64,000 bases of DNA, taken from NCBI RefSeq assembly GCF_000155615.1, contig NZ_DS989915.1:36736-100735 (forward strand), written 5' to 3'. This document shows positions 34,291 through 42,505 of this stretch, one piece after another; position 1 is the first letter of the stretch; each line of letters opens with the position of its first letter. The translations under genes were made by a program, and so were the position numbers. The stretch is from Alcanivorax sp. DG881. GTDB taxonomy: Bacteria > Pseudomonadota > Gammaproteobacteria > Pseudomonadales > Alcanivoracaceae. The notes below the pieces were generated by a model. The model saw only the letters and a list, made by a program, of their open reading frames with translations, ran no database searches and had not been told where the DNA came from.

Positions 34291-35080
34291 GCCATTAACC
34301 GCACTGGTTTCGATTCACGATGTGATGCCCGAGACCCGCACGCGTGTCACCGCCATGCTGGCGCGGCTGAAGTTGCCCGCCCAAGCGGTGACCTTGCTGG
34401 TCGTTCCCGGTAAAGGCTGGCAGGCAGAAGACCTGGATTGGTTGCGGGCTCTGCAGGAGGCGGGGCATCCGTTGGCCGGCCATGGCTGGTCTCACCGTTG
34501 TCAGCCACCCATGACGCTTTATCACCGCTTGCACAGCGCACTGTTGTCACGGGATGTGGCGGAGCATCTGTCGTTCTCCGGCGACGGCATTCAGCGGCTG
34601 GTGTGGGACTGTTATCGCTGGTTTATCCGTAACGGTCTGACCCCATCGCCATTGTACGTGCCGCCGGCGTGGGCATTGGGCGCGTTGACCCCGGCACAGC
34701 TTGCCGGGTTGCCGTTTCGGTATGTGGAAACCTTGTCTGGTGTTCACGATACCCACAAACACACCTTCACCCGGCTGCCGTTGGCAGGTTTTGAAGCGGA
34801 CACCGCGTTTCGCGCCTGGACGTTACGCTTTTTCAATGCCATTAATATCAGCCAGTCCCGCCGCTCTGGAACACCGATACGCATCGGGCTGCATCCGGAC
34901 GATTTTGAGTTGCGGCTTGCCGGTGAAATTACGCCGTTGATAAAAGCGGTGACGAAGGCTGTGGCTTATCCCCAGGTACTGACGAACGTCAAAGTCGATC
35001 CAGGTAGTCTTAGTCTGCTGTCCACTACCACTTTAATATCCTTCAAATATCCAAAAAAAACCCGCCAGAAGGGCGGGTAA
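34280..35080 (+). CDS. Polysaccharide deacetylase-family protein (DUF2334-like)
   Basis: 266 residues. SIHDVMPETRTRV at the start provides the metal-binding Asp, and GHGWSHR gives the paired histidines of the NodB/DUF2334 metal site. No signal peptide, so it probably acts in the cytoplasm on a lipid-linked or nucleotide sugar together with the overlapping GT4 gene. The last ten codons (FKYPKKTRQKGG) run through a hairpin that is a terminator on the other strand, so the C-terminus is unusual and may have been extended by loss of an earlier stop. Confidence 0.8.
   Translation: MRSEPLTALVSIHDVMPETRTRVTAMLARLKLPAQAVTLLVVPGKGWQAEDLDWLRALQEAGHPLAGHGWSHRCQPPMTLYHRLHSALLSRDVAEHLSFSGDGIQRLVWDCYRWFIRNGLTPSPLYVPPAWALGALTPAQLAGLPFRYVETLSGVHDTHKHTFTRLPLAGFEADTAFRAWTLRFFNAINISQSRRSGTPIRIGLHPDDFELRLAGEITPLIKAVTKAVAYPQVLTNVKVDPGSLSLLSTTTLISFKYPKKTRQKGG
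35053..35077 (-). terminator. Terminator on the minus strand inside the deacetylase 3' end
   Basis: On the minus strand CCCGCCCTTCTGGCGGG is followed by eight T (A-run 35053-35060 on the plus strand). It would end a minus-strand transcript coming from 35080-35480, where no minus-strand gene is seen. Confidence 0.6.
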
Positions 35081-35209
35081 GCGTACTGTGACGTACTCGG
35101 TCTTTCGCCACGGTACATTACAGATATGGCGCAACAGATATGATATGGCACACGAAATTTTCATCGTCCATATTAGCGGATTTTCAGAGTGATGAAATAC
35201 ATATAAATC

Positions 35210-35257
35210 AAAAGCTGAGTTCAGGAATTTTGTGAAAAATAAGTAAACTCAGCTTTT
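35210..35257. other. AT-rich gap with a perfect 12-bp inverted repeat
   Basis: AAAAGCTGAGTT (35210-35221) and AACTCAGCTTTT (35246-35257) pair perfectly around a 24-base loop. The surrounding 35081-35488 is strikingly AT-rich compared with the rest of the window and holds no gene that I can support. The hairpin could end the GT4-deacetylase transcript or belong to a small RNA. Confidence 0.55.
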
Positions 35258-35488
35258 ATAAAAAAGTATTTCCCTATAAATAAGATAAATGCATGAAATA
35301 ACATGATTTCTCATGGTTTATATTTTTGGATGTTAGCTTTTGTATTTTTGTTGTATTGATTTTCTGTTGTTTTGTCCATTGTGGTGATGTCGATAAGGAC
35401 AAAAAAGGTTCTTGACAGTATCGGCAAAGATTGAGGGAGGGATAACTCCTCCGTGATTTTATCAATAAAGATATCAATGGAGAATCCA

Positions 35489-36076
35489 ATGAAACTGAAG
35501 AAAACAATGATCTTTGTCGCAGTAAGTTCAGCGATGGTGCTGAGCAGCAACGCCATGGCCGCAGAAATCCGTGACAACTCCGGTGCTGTGGTGAGCTCTA
35601 CCCCTGTGAGTGCCACATTTCGTGGCGCGAGCGCGTTGACCCAATATGGTATTCCGGTCAACTGTACTTTAGAGCTGGATGGTAATGTGGATTATTACCC
35701 GGCTGGAACTTATCCCAACCATACAGGAGCCATCATTGAAGTAACGGGTGGTAACGTTACTGGTGGCGGTTTGTGCTCTGCTGTTGTGCTGAATTTCAGT
35801 ACCAACTGGACTGCTGTGGCCGATAACAGTGATGCTCCGACAGACTCGCCGAATTTTGTCGACCCGGTATCTCTGCAATTCAGTAACGTGGATGTCACCG
35901 GTCCTCTCGGGGCCTGCGGTGGTAGCACAACACCGGTTCCGGCCACATTCAGCAATGGAGTCAGCTCCTACCTGGATGAGTCAGAATTTACCTTCAATGC
36001 GGCTATCGGAAATTGTACGGTGAATGGCACGCTGCAGAATATCAGCCATCCCGGGGATGACATTAACGTCTGGTAA
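35489..36076 (+). CDS. Secreted PraB-like protein (alkane-oxidation-activator-like), tentative
   Basis: 195 residues. Signal peptide MKLKKTMIFVAVSSAMVLSSNAMA with cleavage before AEI. The mature part is strand-rich, with Thr, Ser and Asn, and four cysteines (VNCTLELDG, GGGLCSAVV, LGACGG, IGNCTVNG), enough for two disulfides. The ending IGNCTVNGTLQNISHPGDDINVW resembles, from memory, proteins labelled PraB ('activator of alkane oxidation'), which are surface-active secreted proteins in Pseudomonas and relatives. ATG 35489 follows a GGAG at 35479. A strong bidirectional terminator follows. The AT-rich upstream region hints at special regulation or transfer. Confidence 0.6.
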   Translation: MKLKKTMIFVAVSSAMVLSSNAMAAEIRDNSGAVVSSTPVSATFRGASALTQYGIPVNCTLELDGNVDYYPAGTYPNHTGAIIEVTGGNVTGGGLCSAVVLNFSTNWTAVADNSDAPTDSPNFVDPVSLQFSNVDVTGPLGACGGSTTPVPATFSNGVSSYLDESEFTFNAAIGNCTVNGTLQNISHPGDDINVW

Positions 36077-36094
36077 GAAGACAGACATAGCGGT

Positions 36095-36128
36095 AAAAAA
36101 GAGGGAGCTTGGCTCCCTCTTTTTTTTG
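36095..36128. terminator. Bidirectional terminator after the PraB-like gene
   Basis: AAAAAAGAGGGAGC, loop TTG, GCTCCCTCTTTTTTTT (in parts): 10-bp stem with A-run before and T-run after, so usable on both strands. Confidence 0.9.
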
Positions 36129-36312
36129 GGTCATTGCACATTTTATGGAAATGGGTTGATCTATTGCGGAAGGGAGGCTAGTCAACACTTTTTTGCTATT
36201 ACTTAAAGCTTTATATTGATCCCGCATATGTTGGTATCTGGAATGAATTTGACCTGCTCCTCGGAATCAGAAAGACGGAAAATGCGAAGGAAGGGAGCGG
36301 GGCCTCCCCAAG

Positions 36313-36342
36313 CATTCTTGCCATGGGGTCATGGCAAGAATG
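36313..36342. other. Perfect 12-bp inverted repeat in the 36.1-36.4 kb gap
   Basis: CATTCTTGCCAT (36313-36324), 6-base loop, ATGGCAAGAATG (36331-36342). No T-run on either side. It lies 93 bases beyond the stop of the Ig-like lipoprotein gene (minus strand) and could protect its mRNA end. Nothing else recognisable in 36129-36434. Confidence 0.6.
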
Positions 36343-36434
36343 TCCATATTATTCAGCTTGGCTAAAAACAGCTTTATCAATAGCCGCACTCCCCGATTCC
36401 TGCAAACCCGCGGTTAACCTTTCCTTCCGATCTA

Positions 36435-39400
36435 CTATTTAATAGGGTCGGATACGTATTGAAGATAGTTACCATGAGCAGGGATAGTCAGCAAAATCTC
36501 GCCTGCATAAGAACCGTCATTGATCTGTACACGAATATTCAAGTCGACAGGTTCAAGATTATACTGCTCAATGACCATTCGCCCATCGGCCAGAAACTTT
36601 ACTTCGCCCGAGAGGTTCATGGTGATCGGATAGCTCAGCAGATTATGGGTTGGATCTGTAAAGTTAAGTGCCTCTTTTAGTTCAAGCCCTTCCATGTAGA
36701 GATCAACCGTTGCTGATAAGTATGGCTTACCATCGACTTCATGAATCCATCCGGTAATGGGTTGTGTACGATCTCCGTTCTCGTCTTCTTCATAACGCAT
36801 CCTCAGCAATTGAGCTCCACTATATGCTTTGATCAAATTGCTAACGTTCAGGAGTCGCTGGCGTATTTTCAGGCCGGTACTCATGATCTGTCCCGGCCAG
36901 ATTTTGACTTTCAGGCCTTGACCGTCCACATATTCCTGCGTTACTTCCGCCGCGAGGGCTCCGGTGAGATAGGTGAATTTTTGTTCGGGGCATTCCATGG
37001 GAACACCATAGACAAAGAAATCGAATGGTGGGTCATAGGGGACGGCTTCCGCGTATCCGCAACCCACATTGGCGCCATTGATTACGGGTACTGGTTGTTC
37101 CAGTGGTGTATTGCCGTTGAAGCGGCGCGATAACACCTTGGCGCTGTTGGGGGGCGGGAGGACACCATTGGGATCCAGTTCCTGATCTGCCTCAGGGTCC
37201 AGAGGTTGCCCGGCAGCGGACGGTTCTTCAAACGGGTATTGATAGTCGGTGTAAAGGGGGATGGCAAAAAAATCCGGACCATCTGATACAACTTCGTTGA
37301 TATCGTGGACAAAGTTGGCATTGCTGTCATAGCTGGGCTGATTGCTCAACATCTGCAACACGTCTTCAGTGCTGCTGCCCCCCCTGAAATACTGAACCAT
37401 TGCAGGGCCTCCTCCGTTGCTGGCAATGGCACTTTTGATGACCTGATATTCTCGTTCGGGAGGGAATAGCGCTCCAGCCTGAGGGGCAGTCACCGGTTTG
37501 ATCTCAACGCTGCCCAGCACATTGGTTTGCAGTGGGAACCCATTCATATCACAGATGGATTCACTGCCATCGCACTGTGCCTGCGCAGACATGCTGTCGC
37601 CATTGGAACCCAGGGTGTAACGATATAGTGAGCCGGGCTGCCAGGGAGACTCCGGCCAGAAAGAGAGGCGTTGGCCCTCCAGTCTTATATCTCCGTCGAC
37701 GCTGGCAAGTGTAGCGCCGCTTTGGTTGATTTCCTCCACGATAAAGCTGCTGCCCAGCACGACGGATTGTGGATCGATGGGCCGGGAAAACTCAACGACG
37801 ATTGGACGGTTGGCTGACAATTGAGTAACAGGGATGTGGTCGTCTTCGGGTTTGATATCATAGGCGCTACCCGTATCAATACCGGGAAAACCGCCTAGAC
37901 AACGACCCGCATCATTGTTGGCAAGGTCACGGGTGGCCGGGTCCAGAGCACAAGGAAAGCCCGGGATCGTGGCCAGAACAATGGGGGAGCGTTGTTCCAC
38001 TGGTTCTAACATCCCGGTAAATGGGTTGGTCCGCTGTTGTACGATTTGGGTCAGCTTGAAAGGAGTCAGTGAAGGTGGAACCAGTAGATTGCCAGCCAGG
38101 TCGGTGATTTCTGTCCCCAGTTGCACTTCATAGCTGAAAGACATCTGGTCATTGTCGCGTTGCAATGGCGTATCCGGTTTGATCACCACAGCAGCTCCAT
38201 CCTGATACCACTGGCTGTCAATTTCACTGCCATTTTCGAGCAGAGTAATATTGCCGTCGAGAGTGTCGCTATTGAGTGGCTCACTGAAATTGAGGATGAC
38301 GGGGGCGTCAGGCTTTTGCAGAGTGCCGTTTCCCCCCGGTTGCCAGCTTTGCAACTCCGGGGGCGTGGTATCCGCCACCTGTTCTGGCGGGTTTAGTTGG
38401 TCCCGGTAGGCTTCCATGTGGAAGCTCAGGGTGCCGTAACCCCTTTCCAGGCCAAGGATATTCGGCTCTACCATGCTGACCGCATCAATGGTCATGATGC
38501 CGTCGACTACCAGGGCGGTACCCACCAGTTCGATATGCAGAATGTCCTGGGTGACGCCGCCGTTGGCGGTGGGGTCTTCGGTGGACATGGCCACATCCAT
38601 GAACAGGCGCACCTGCCGGGGCGCATCGGCCCGCTGTGTGTAGGGGTTAGGTAGCAGGTAACCGCTGGCATCGGACAGGAAGTGCACGTTAACCGCACCG
38701 GTGCTGAAACCGGCGGGGACTTCGCCGCCAATATTCACATCGATACTGCTGCCGGCGAGAACGGTGCTGCGGGGCACGGTGAAGGGGGTGACCTCCGGGT
38801 AGTTGGGCACGAAGGCCAGTTCAGCGTGAACGTCCCCCCCTTGTTGGGTGGCATTGTCGTCGCCCAGCAGGGTGGCGTTAATGGGCACCTCGTTAATCGG
38901 CAGGCCGGTGAGTGGCGACAGCAAGGCGCGGTTGGCCGAGTCACTGACTTTTTGGACCATGACTTCGCGGGGGCGGGAGTCTTTGGGGGTCAGGGTGTAG
39001 CTGTCGGCAGCCAGTGCATTGCCTGCGGTGCTGGCCAGCCCGCTCGCCAGTGTCAGGGTGTAGTTTTGGCCCGGTGTCAGGTCACTGGTTGGGTCGAGGG
39101 TGAGGTAGGGGCCGTCTACCAGTACTCGGGCTTCGACCAGCTCACCGCCGGGGCCGCTCAGGGTGAGGGTGTCGGTGCTGTCGTTGCCGTATTGAACGCT
39201 GGCCGGGTCCAGCGGCTGGGAGAACTGCAGCCGGAGTGTGGAGAAGTCCATGACCGGTAGCGCTTGCCCGTCGGGCACCAGGCGGCTTAGCGCAAAGTCG
39301 CTGCTTGCCAGTACCTGGCTGCGTGGCCCTTCTTCCAGGGCGCGGGTGGTAAAGCTGAAAACATGGCTGTCGGTATCGCCATCCACTAGCGGCAGGCCAT

Positions 39401-39746
39401 CGACGACGACGGTGTAGCGCGAGAGTGGTGTCAGCCGGGTGTCGGGGGTGAGCACGAGGCCGCGGCCGTTGTCGATTTCGCGCAGGGTGTAGCTCAGGCT
39501 GGTGCCGTTGCGATTGCCCTCGTGCAGGGTGATATGGCTTTGTGCGCTGCTGCTGTTCACCGCACTGGTGAAACGCAGGATCACCGGCGCAGGTGTGGCA
39601 ATTTCGGTTTGCCCTTTGGCCGGGTAGCTGTACACCAGCGATTGGCTGCCGGCGTTCCAGGTATCGGTGTTGGTGCTGCCACTGTCTTCGCCGCCGCAGG
39701 CGGCGAGCAGCACGGCGGAGGTGAGGGTTGCTAGCGTTTTTTTCAT
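36435..39746 (-). CDS. Large Ig-like (Big_5-type) repeat lipoprotein
   Basis: 1103 residues. Signal with lipobox LLAACGG anchors it as a lipoprotein. Repeats of the Big_5 'SbsA Ig-like' type are visible: 'VYSYPAKGQTEIATPAPVILRFT', 'PVMDFSTLRLQFSQPLDPASV', 'LQKPDAPVILNFSEPLNSDTL', 'SANRPIVVEFSRPIDPQSV', each followed by a Y/T-rich strand and 'L-T-P-x-x-x-Y-T'. The last 300 residues are different, with a pattern that could be a beta domain (VDLYMEGLELKEALNF...). It sits 12 bases downstream of the FadL-family gene in the same operon, and probably works at the cell surface with that porin. No known function is assigned. Confidence 0.78.
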   Translation of the reverse strand: MKKTLATLTSAVLLAACGGEDSGSTNTDTWNAGSQSLVYSYPAKGQTEIATPAPVILRFTSAVNSSSAQSHITLHEGNRNGTSLSYTLREIDNGRGLVLTPDTRLTPLSRYTVVVDGLPLVDGDTDSHVFSFTTRALEEGPRSQVLASSDFALSRLVPDGQALPVMDFSTLRLQFSQPLDPASVQYGNDSTDTLTLSGPGGELVEARVLVDGPYLTLDPTSDLTPGQNYTLTLASGLASTAGNALAADSYTLTPKDSRPREVMVQKVSDSANRALLSPLTGLPINEVPINATLLGDDNATQQGGDVHAELAFVPNYPEVTPFTVPRSTVLAGSSIDVNIGGEVPAGFSTGAVNVHFLSDASGYLLPNPYTQRADAPRQVRLFMDVAMSTEDPTANGGVTQDILHIELVGTALVVDGIMTIDAVSMVEPNILGLERGYGTLSFHMEAYRDQLNPPEQVADTTPPELQSWQPGGNGTLQKPDAPVILNFSEPLNSDTLDGNITLLENGSEIDSQWYQDGAAVVIKPDTPLQRDNDQMSFSYEVQLGTEITDLAGNLLVPPSLTPFKLTQIVQQRTNPFTGMLEPVEQRSPIVLATIPGFPCALDPATRDLANNDAGRCLGGFPGIDTGSAYDIKPEDDHIPVTQLSANRPIVVEFSRPIDPQSVVLGSSFIVEEINQSGATLASVDGDIRLEGQRLSFWPESPWQPGSLYRYTLGSNGDSMSAQAQCDGSESICDMNGFPLQTNVLGSVEIKPVTAPQAGALFPPEREYQVIKSAIASNGGGPAMVQYFRGGSSTEDVLQMLSNQPSYDSNANFVHDINEVVSDGPDFFAIPLYTDYQYPFEEPSAAGQPLDPEADQELDPNGVLPPPNSAKVLSRRFNGNTPLEQPVPVINGANVGCGYAEAVPYDPPFDFFVYGVPMECPEQKFTYLTGALAAEVTQEYVDGQGLKVKIWPGQIMSTGLKIRQRLLNVSNLIKAYSGAQLLRMRYEEDENGDRTQPITGWIHEVDGKPYLSATVDLYMEGLELKEALNFTDPTHNLLSYPITMNLSGEVKFLADGRMVIEQYNLEPVDLNIRVQINDGSYAGEILLTIPAHGNYLQYVSDPIK

Positions 39747-39758
39747 TATAGCCTCCGA

Positions 39759-41099
39759 TTAAAATTTCATGGTCATGGAGCCGGAGAAGACACTGACGTC
39801 CCCTTCGGTGGTGACGGTTTCATAGGGATTCACTGGCACCATGGGGTCGGTGGAGGTGAGCTCGAAGTCCCGCTCGTCGATCATCTGGTACTGGTAACCG
39901 AAAGACAGTGATAGCGGGTAAGCCAGAACAGGCGGATCACGCAGTTCCAGGGTGGCGCCAAGGCCGATGAGGGTGCGGTCCGCATCCAGGTAGTTCACAT
40001 CCAGGCTGCGTTTGCCTTCCAAGGGCGACTCCTGGAAGGCGACGCCGCCGGTGAGGGTGAGCATGTCATTCACCCGGAATTCGCCCCCCAGGCGCGGGAT
40101 CAGCACATCCTGGAAGTTCAGGTTTGCCTGGTCCTTGATGGTGTCACTTTCGAATTCATCACTGAGATCGGACCAGGCCTGGTATTCCAGGGTGAGCCCG
40201 AGCCGCCAGCGGTCGCTGCGGTACAGCATGCCCAGGGAGGTGATATCCGGCTGGTAAGCATCCAGGGTGGCGATGGCCAGGTTGAGGCCGGGGGAAGGAA
40301 TGGTGCCGGGAATAATGGTGGTGGCTTCGACCTTGGTTTCGGTATTGGAATGGCCGCGGAAGGAGAGGGCGGTCTCGATACCGTCAAACAGGCAGTCGCC
40401 GCCGCCGCAGAAGGTTTCGGCCCAGTTCACGTTCATCCCGAAAATCGGGCGTATGGAGGGCTTGGCGCTGACATTGAGGCTTTCCAGGCTGGTGTTGCCC
40501 TGCAGGTCCGTATAAGCGTACAGCTCGGCGTCCGCGTGCAAGGTGACGCGGGCAGTCAGCCCCACGTCGATGCCGCGCAGGATTTCGGTGGCGCCCCCCA
40601 GGTTCAGGAACAGCGGCTGGCGGCCGTAACTGAAATATTGCCCGCTGTTGGAGGTGCTGGAGTTAAACGCCAGCATCTCTTCGCCGTATTTTTCTACCCC
40701 CGCGATAAAACCAAAATAAATGGGGTGCTCGCTTTTTGTTAGCGAACTGAGATTCGTTTTCATCCCGATAAGTGTTTGCTGGGAGGGGGTGTCCTGAATC
40801 ACGTCGCTACTGCGGCCCAGCGGTGCTGCGCCTCCCTGGCTGCTGATGCGCAGATCGTGATCGGCATGTAACAGCCCCAGTGTCAGTTCCCCGCGCTCGT
40901 CATGGGCCAGGTAGGCCGGGTTGTAATAGGTAGCGGATACATCGCTGTTGAAGAGCGAGAGTGCCTGGGCACTGGCCACATCCCCCGGTAATACACCGTA
41001 GTTAGTACCAATATTGCCCATATTGGCCATGGCGGTTGGGGTGAGGGCGATAAAAGCAAGCGAAGTCAAACCGGCGTGCCGGAAAGATGGCATTTTCAT
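39759..41099 (-). CDS. OmpP1/FadL/TodX-family outer-membrane transporter
   Basis: 446 residues. Signal peptide ending TPTAMA, then NMGNIGTNYGVLPGDVASAQALSLFNSDVSATYYNPA, which contains the family pattern of asparagine-proline-alanine near residue 60. The rest is alternating beta strands and it ends in Phe (GSMTMKF), as outer-membrane barrels do. FadL-type channels bring long-chain fatty acids or hydrocarbons across the outer membrane. It is first in an operon with the Ig-like lipoprotein and divergent from a LysR gene, so likely inducible by its substrate. Confidence 0.85.
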   Translation of the reverse strand: MKMPSFRHAGLTSLAFIALTPTAMANMGNIGTNYGVLPGDVASAQALSLFNSDVSATYYNPAYLAHDERGELTLGLLHADHDLRISSQGGAAPLGRSSDVIQDTPSQQTLIGMKTNLSSLTKSEHPIYFGFIAGVEKYGEEMLAFNSSTSNSGQYFSYGRQPLFLNLGGATEILRGIDVGLTARVTLHADAELYAYTDLQGNTSLESLNVSAKPSIRPIFGMNVNWAETFCGGGDCLFDGIETALSFRGHSNTETKVEATTIIPGTIPSPGLNLAIATLDAYQPDITSLGMLYRSDRWRLGLTLEYQAWSDLSDEFESDTIKDQANLNFQDVLIPRLGGEFRVNDMLTLTGGVAFQESPLEGKRSLDVNYLDADRTLIGLGATLELRDPPVLAYPLSLSFGYQYQMIDERDFELTSTDPMVPVNPYETVTTEGDVSVFSGSMTMKF

Positions 41100-41257
41100 A
41101 TCACGTTTCCCTGTTGTTGGTATCTGTTTTTGTTGGTTAGTGGTTGTTCGTGAGACTTTTTACGTTTATGTATAGGACCTGTGAACGAACTTCAGACTAG
41201 GACTTGGGTGCATCTTTTAAAAACCGAAAAAAATAAAAACTACTTTTAGGAATAAAA

Positions 41258-42169
41258 ATGACGGTAAAGCTGATAAAGGAATTCAGCGTGTTTGTGCAGT
41301 TGGTCAAAGCGGGGAAGATGACCGATGCGGCGCGGGTATTAGGGATGTCGCCAGCGACCATTAGCCAGCGCTTACGCCACCTGGAACAAGAGCTGGGGGT
41401 GCGGTTGGTCAACCGTAATGCCCGGGCGATGAAGGTGACCGATGAAGGGCGCGCCCTGTTTGAGCGGCTGGATGGTTTGATGGGCGACCTGGAGGACACG
41501 GCCGAGGCGGTGGTGCAGCTTGCCAAGGGGCCCCACGGCACCTTGCGCGTGTGGTCCACCATGGGGTTGGGGCGCAACCGTATTGCGGTGCTTGTGAAAG
41601 AGTTTATTGCCCGCTTTCCAGAGGTGCCGGTGCAACTGTTTCTGGGCGACAGACCCTATGATTTCGTGAGTGAAGGGCTGGATGTGGCGATTGCCATTGG
41701 GCAGCCGGAAGACTCTTCTCTGGTGGCCAGAAAGCTGATGGACAACCGCTGCCACTTGATCGCTTCGCCGCAATATCTGGCCACGCACCCTGCGCTGAAA
41801 ACTCCGGAGGATTTACGCGACCATGAGTGCCTGATTCTGGATTGCCATGCGTCGTTCAAGGACTTCTGGCCGCTGTACGATGACCAGGGGGACCGGCATG
41901 CGGTCAAGGTGCACGGCAGGCTGCATACCGATCATAGTGAAGTGTTATTGCAATGGGCTGTGGACGGTATGGGTATTGCGTTGAAAAGTGCCTGGGATAT
42001 TCAGCCTTACCTTGATGATGGACGCCTGGTGGAAGTGCTGCCGAATTATCGCCCGCCAGATCTGGATTTTTATTTGGTTTACCCGGAAAGGAAGTGTTTA
42101 CCGGCGAAGACTCGGGTTTTTATGGATTTTCTTTTTGAGAAAGTCCCCGCAGGAAAGGGGGAGCATTAA
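41258..42169 (+). CDS. LysR-family transcriptional regulator, divergent from the FadL operon
   Basis: 303 residues. HTH at residues 15-60 (FVQLVKAGKMTDAARVLGMSPATISQRLRHLEQELGVRL, in parts), then a substrate-binding domain (GTLRVWSTMGLGRNRI, FLGDRPYDFVSEGLDVAIAIG). It belongs to the CrgA/DsdC-like group by pattern. The 158-base divergent gap to the fadL-like gene (41100-41257) is the expected site of control. The effector is not known; a fatty or hydrocarbon compound is a guess from the target. AT-rich start region with AGGAA near the ATG. Confidence 0.9.
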   Translation: MTVKLIKEFSVFVQLVKAGKMTDAARVLGMSPATISQRLRHLEQELGVRLVNRNARAMKVTDEGRALFERLDGLMGDLEDTAEAVVQLAKGPHGTLRVWSTMGLGRNRIAVLVKEFIARFPEVPVQLFLGDRPYDFVSEGLDVAIAIGQPEDSSLVARKLMDNRCHLIASPQYLATHPALKTPEDLRDHECLILDCHASFKDFWPLYDDQGDRHAVKVHGRLHTDHSEVLLQWAVDGMGIALKSAWDIQPYLDDGRLVEVLPNYRPPDLDFYLVYPERKCLPAKTRVFMDFLFEKVPAGKGEH

Positions 42170-42382
42170 TCGTCTGACGGGCGTTTTTTCCTGAATATAA
42201 GTTTTATTTTTTTGATGGTGCTTTCGCTCTTGTGCGAGACAGAATCGCTATTTTTAGCCCTCAAAAAAGAATAATTGCTGCTTTCCCCGCACGATTTTCG
42301 TCATTTCCGCTCTGGTTATTGTGAAATCCATTCTCAATGGCGTGATTTATCTGCCTGACAAGGAGGTAAAGGGGCGCGCGTA

Positions 42383-42505
42383 TTATTGTTGGGCGGTTTC
42401 CGTGCGCTCTGTGGTCAGGGAAGCGAGCTGCCGTGCCCAGTGCGCCAACACACCCAGGCCGCGCTGAGCATGCAAGGCGTTCTTTAGAGGTTCCCTAGCA
42501 GCCTG
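42383..42505 (-). pseudogene. Possible gene remnant, in frame after the aguB stop
   Basis: Directly after the TAG of aguB the same frame stays open for 40 codons (QAAREPLKNALHAQRGLGVL, then AHWARQLASLTTERTETAQQ) to a TAA. The amphipathic, protein-like composition suggests the tail of a lost gene or a former extension. No start codon or ribosome-binding site was found. The rest of the 42170-42505 gap holds no gene; an orphan AGGAGG at 42360 leads to nothing. Confidence 0.3.

Noticed and set aside
35412..35446. TTGACA at 35412 as the -35 of the PraB-like gene
   Set aside because: The only -10-like sequence (GATAAC, 35441) is 23 bases away, too far for sigma-70; a promoter of another type or place is likely.
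42358..42500. Perfect AGGAGG at 42360 as a gene start
   Set aside because: No start codon with an adequate frame follows at a proper distance.
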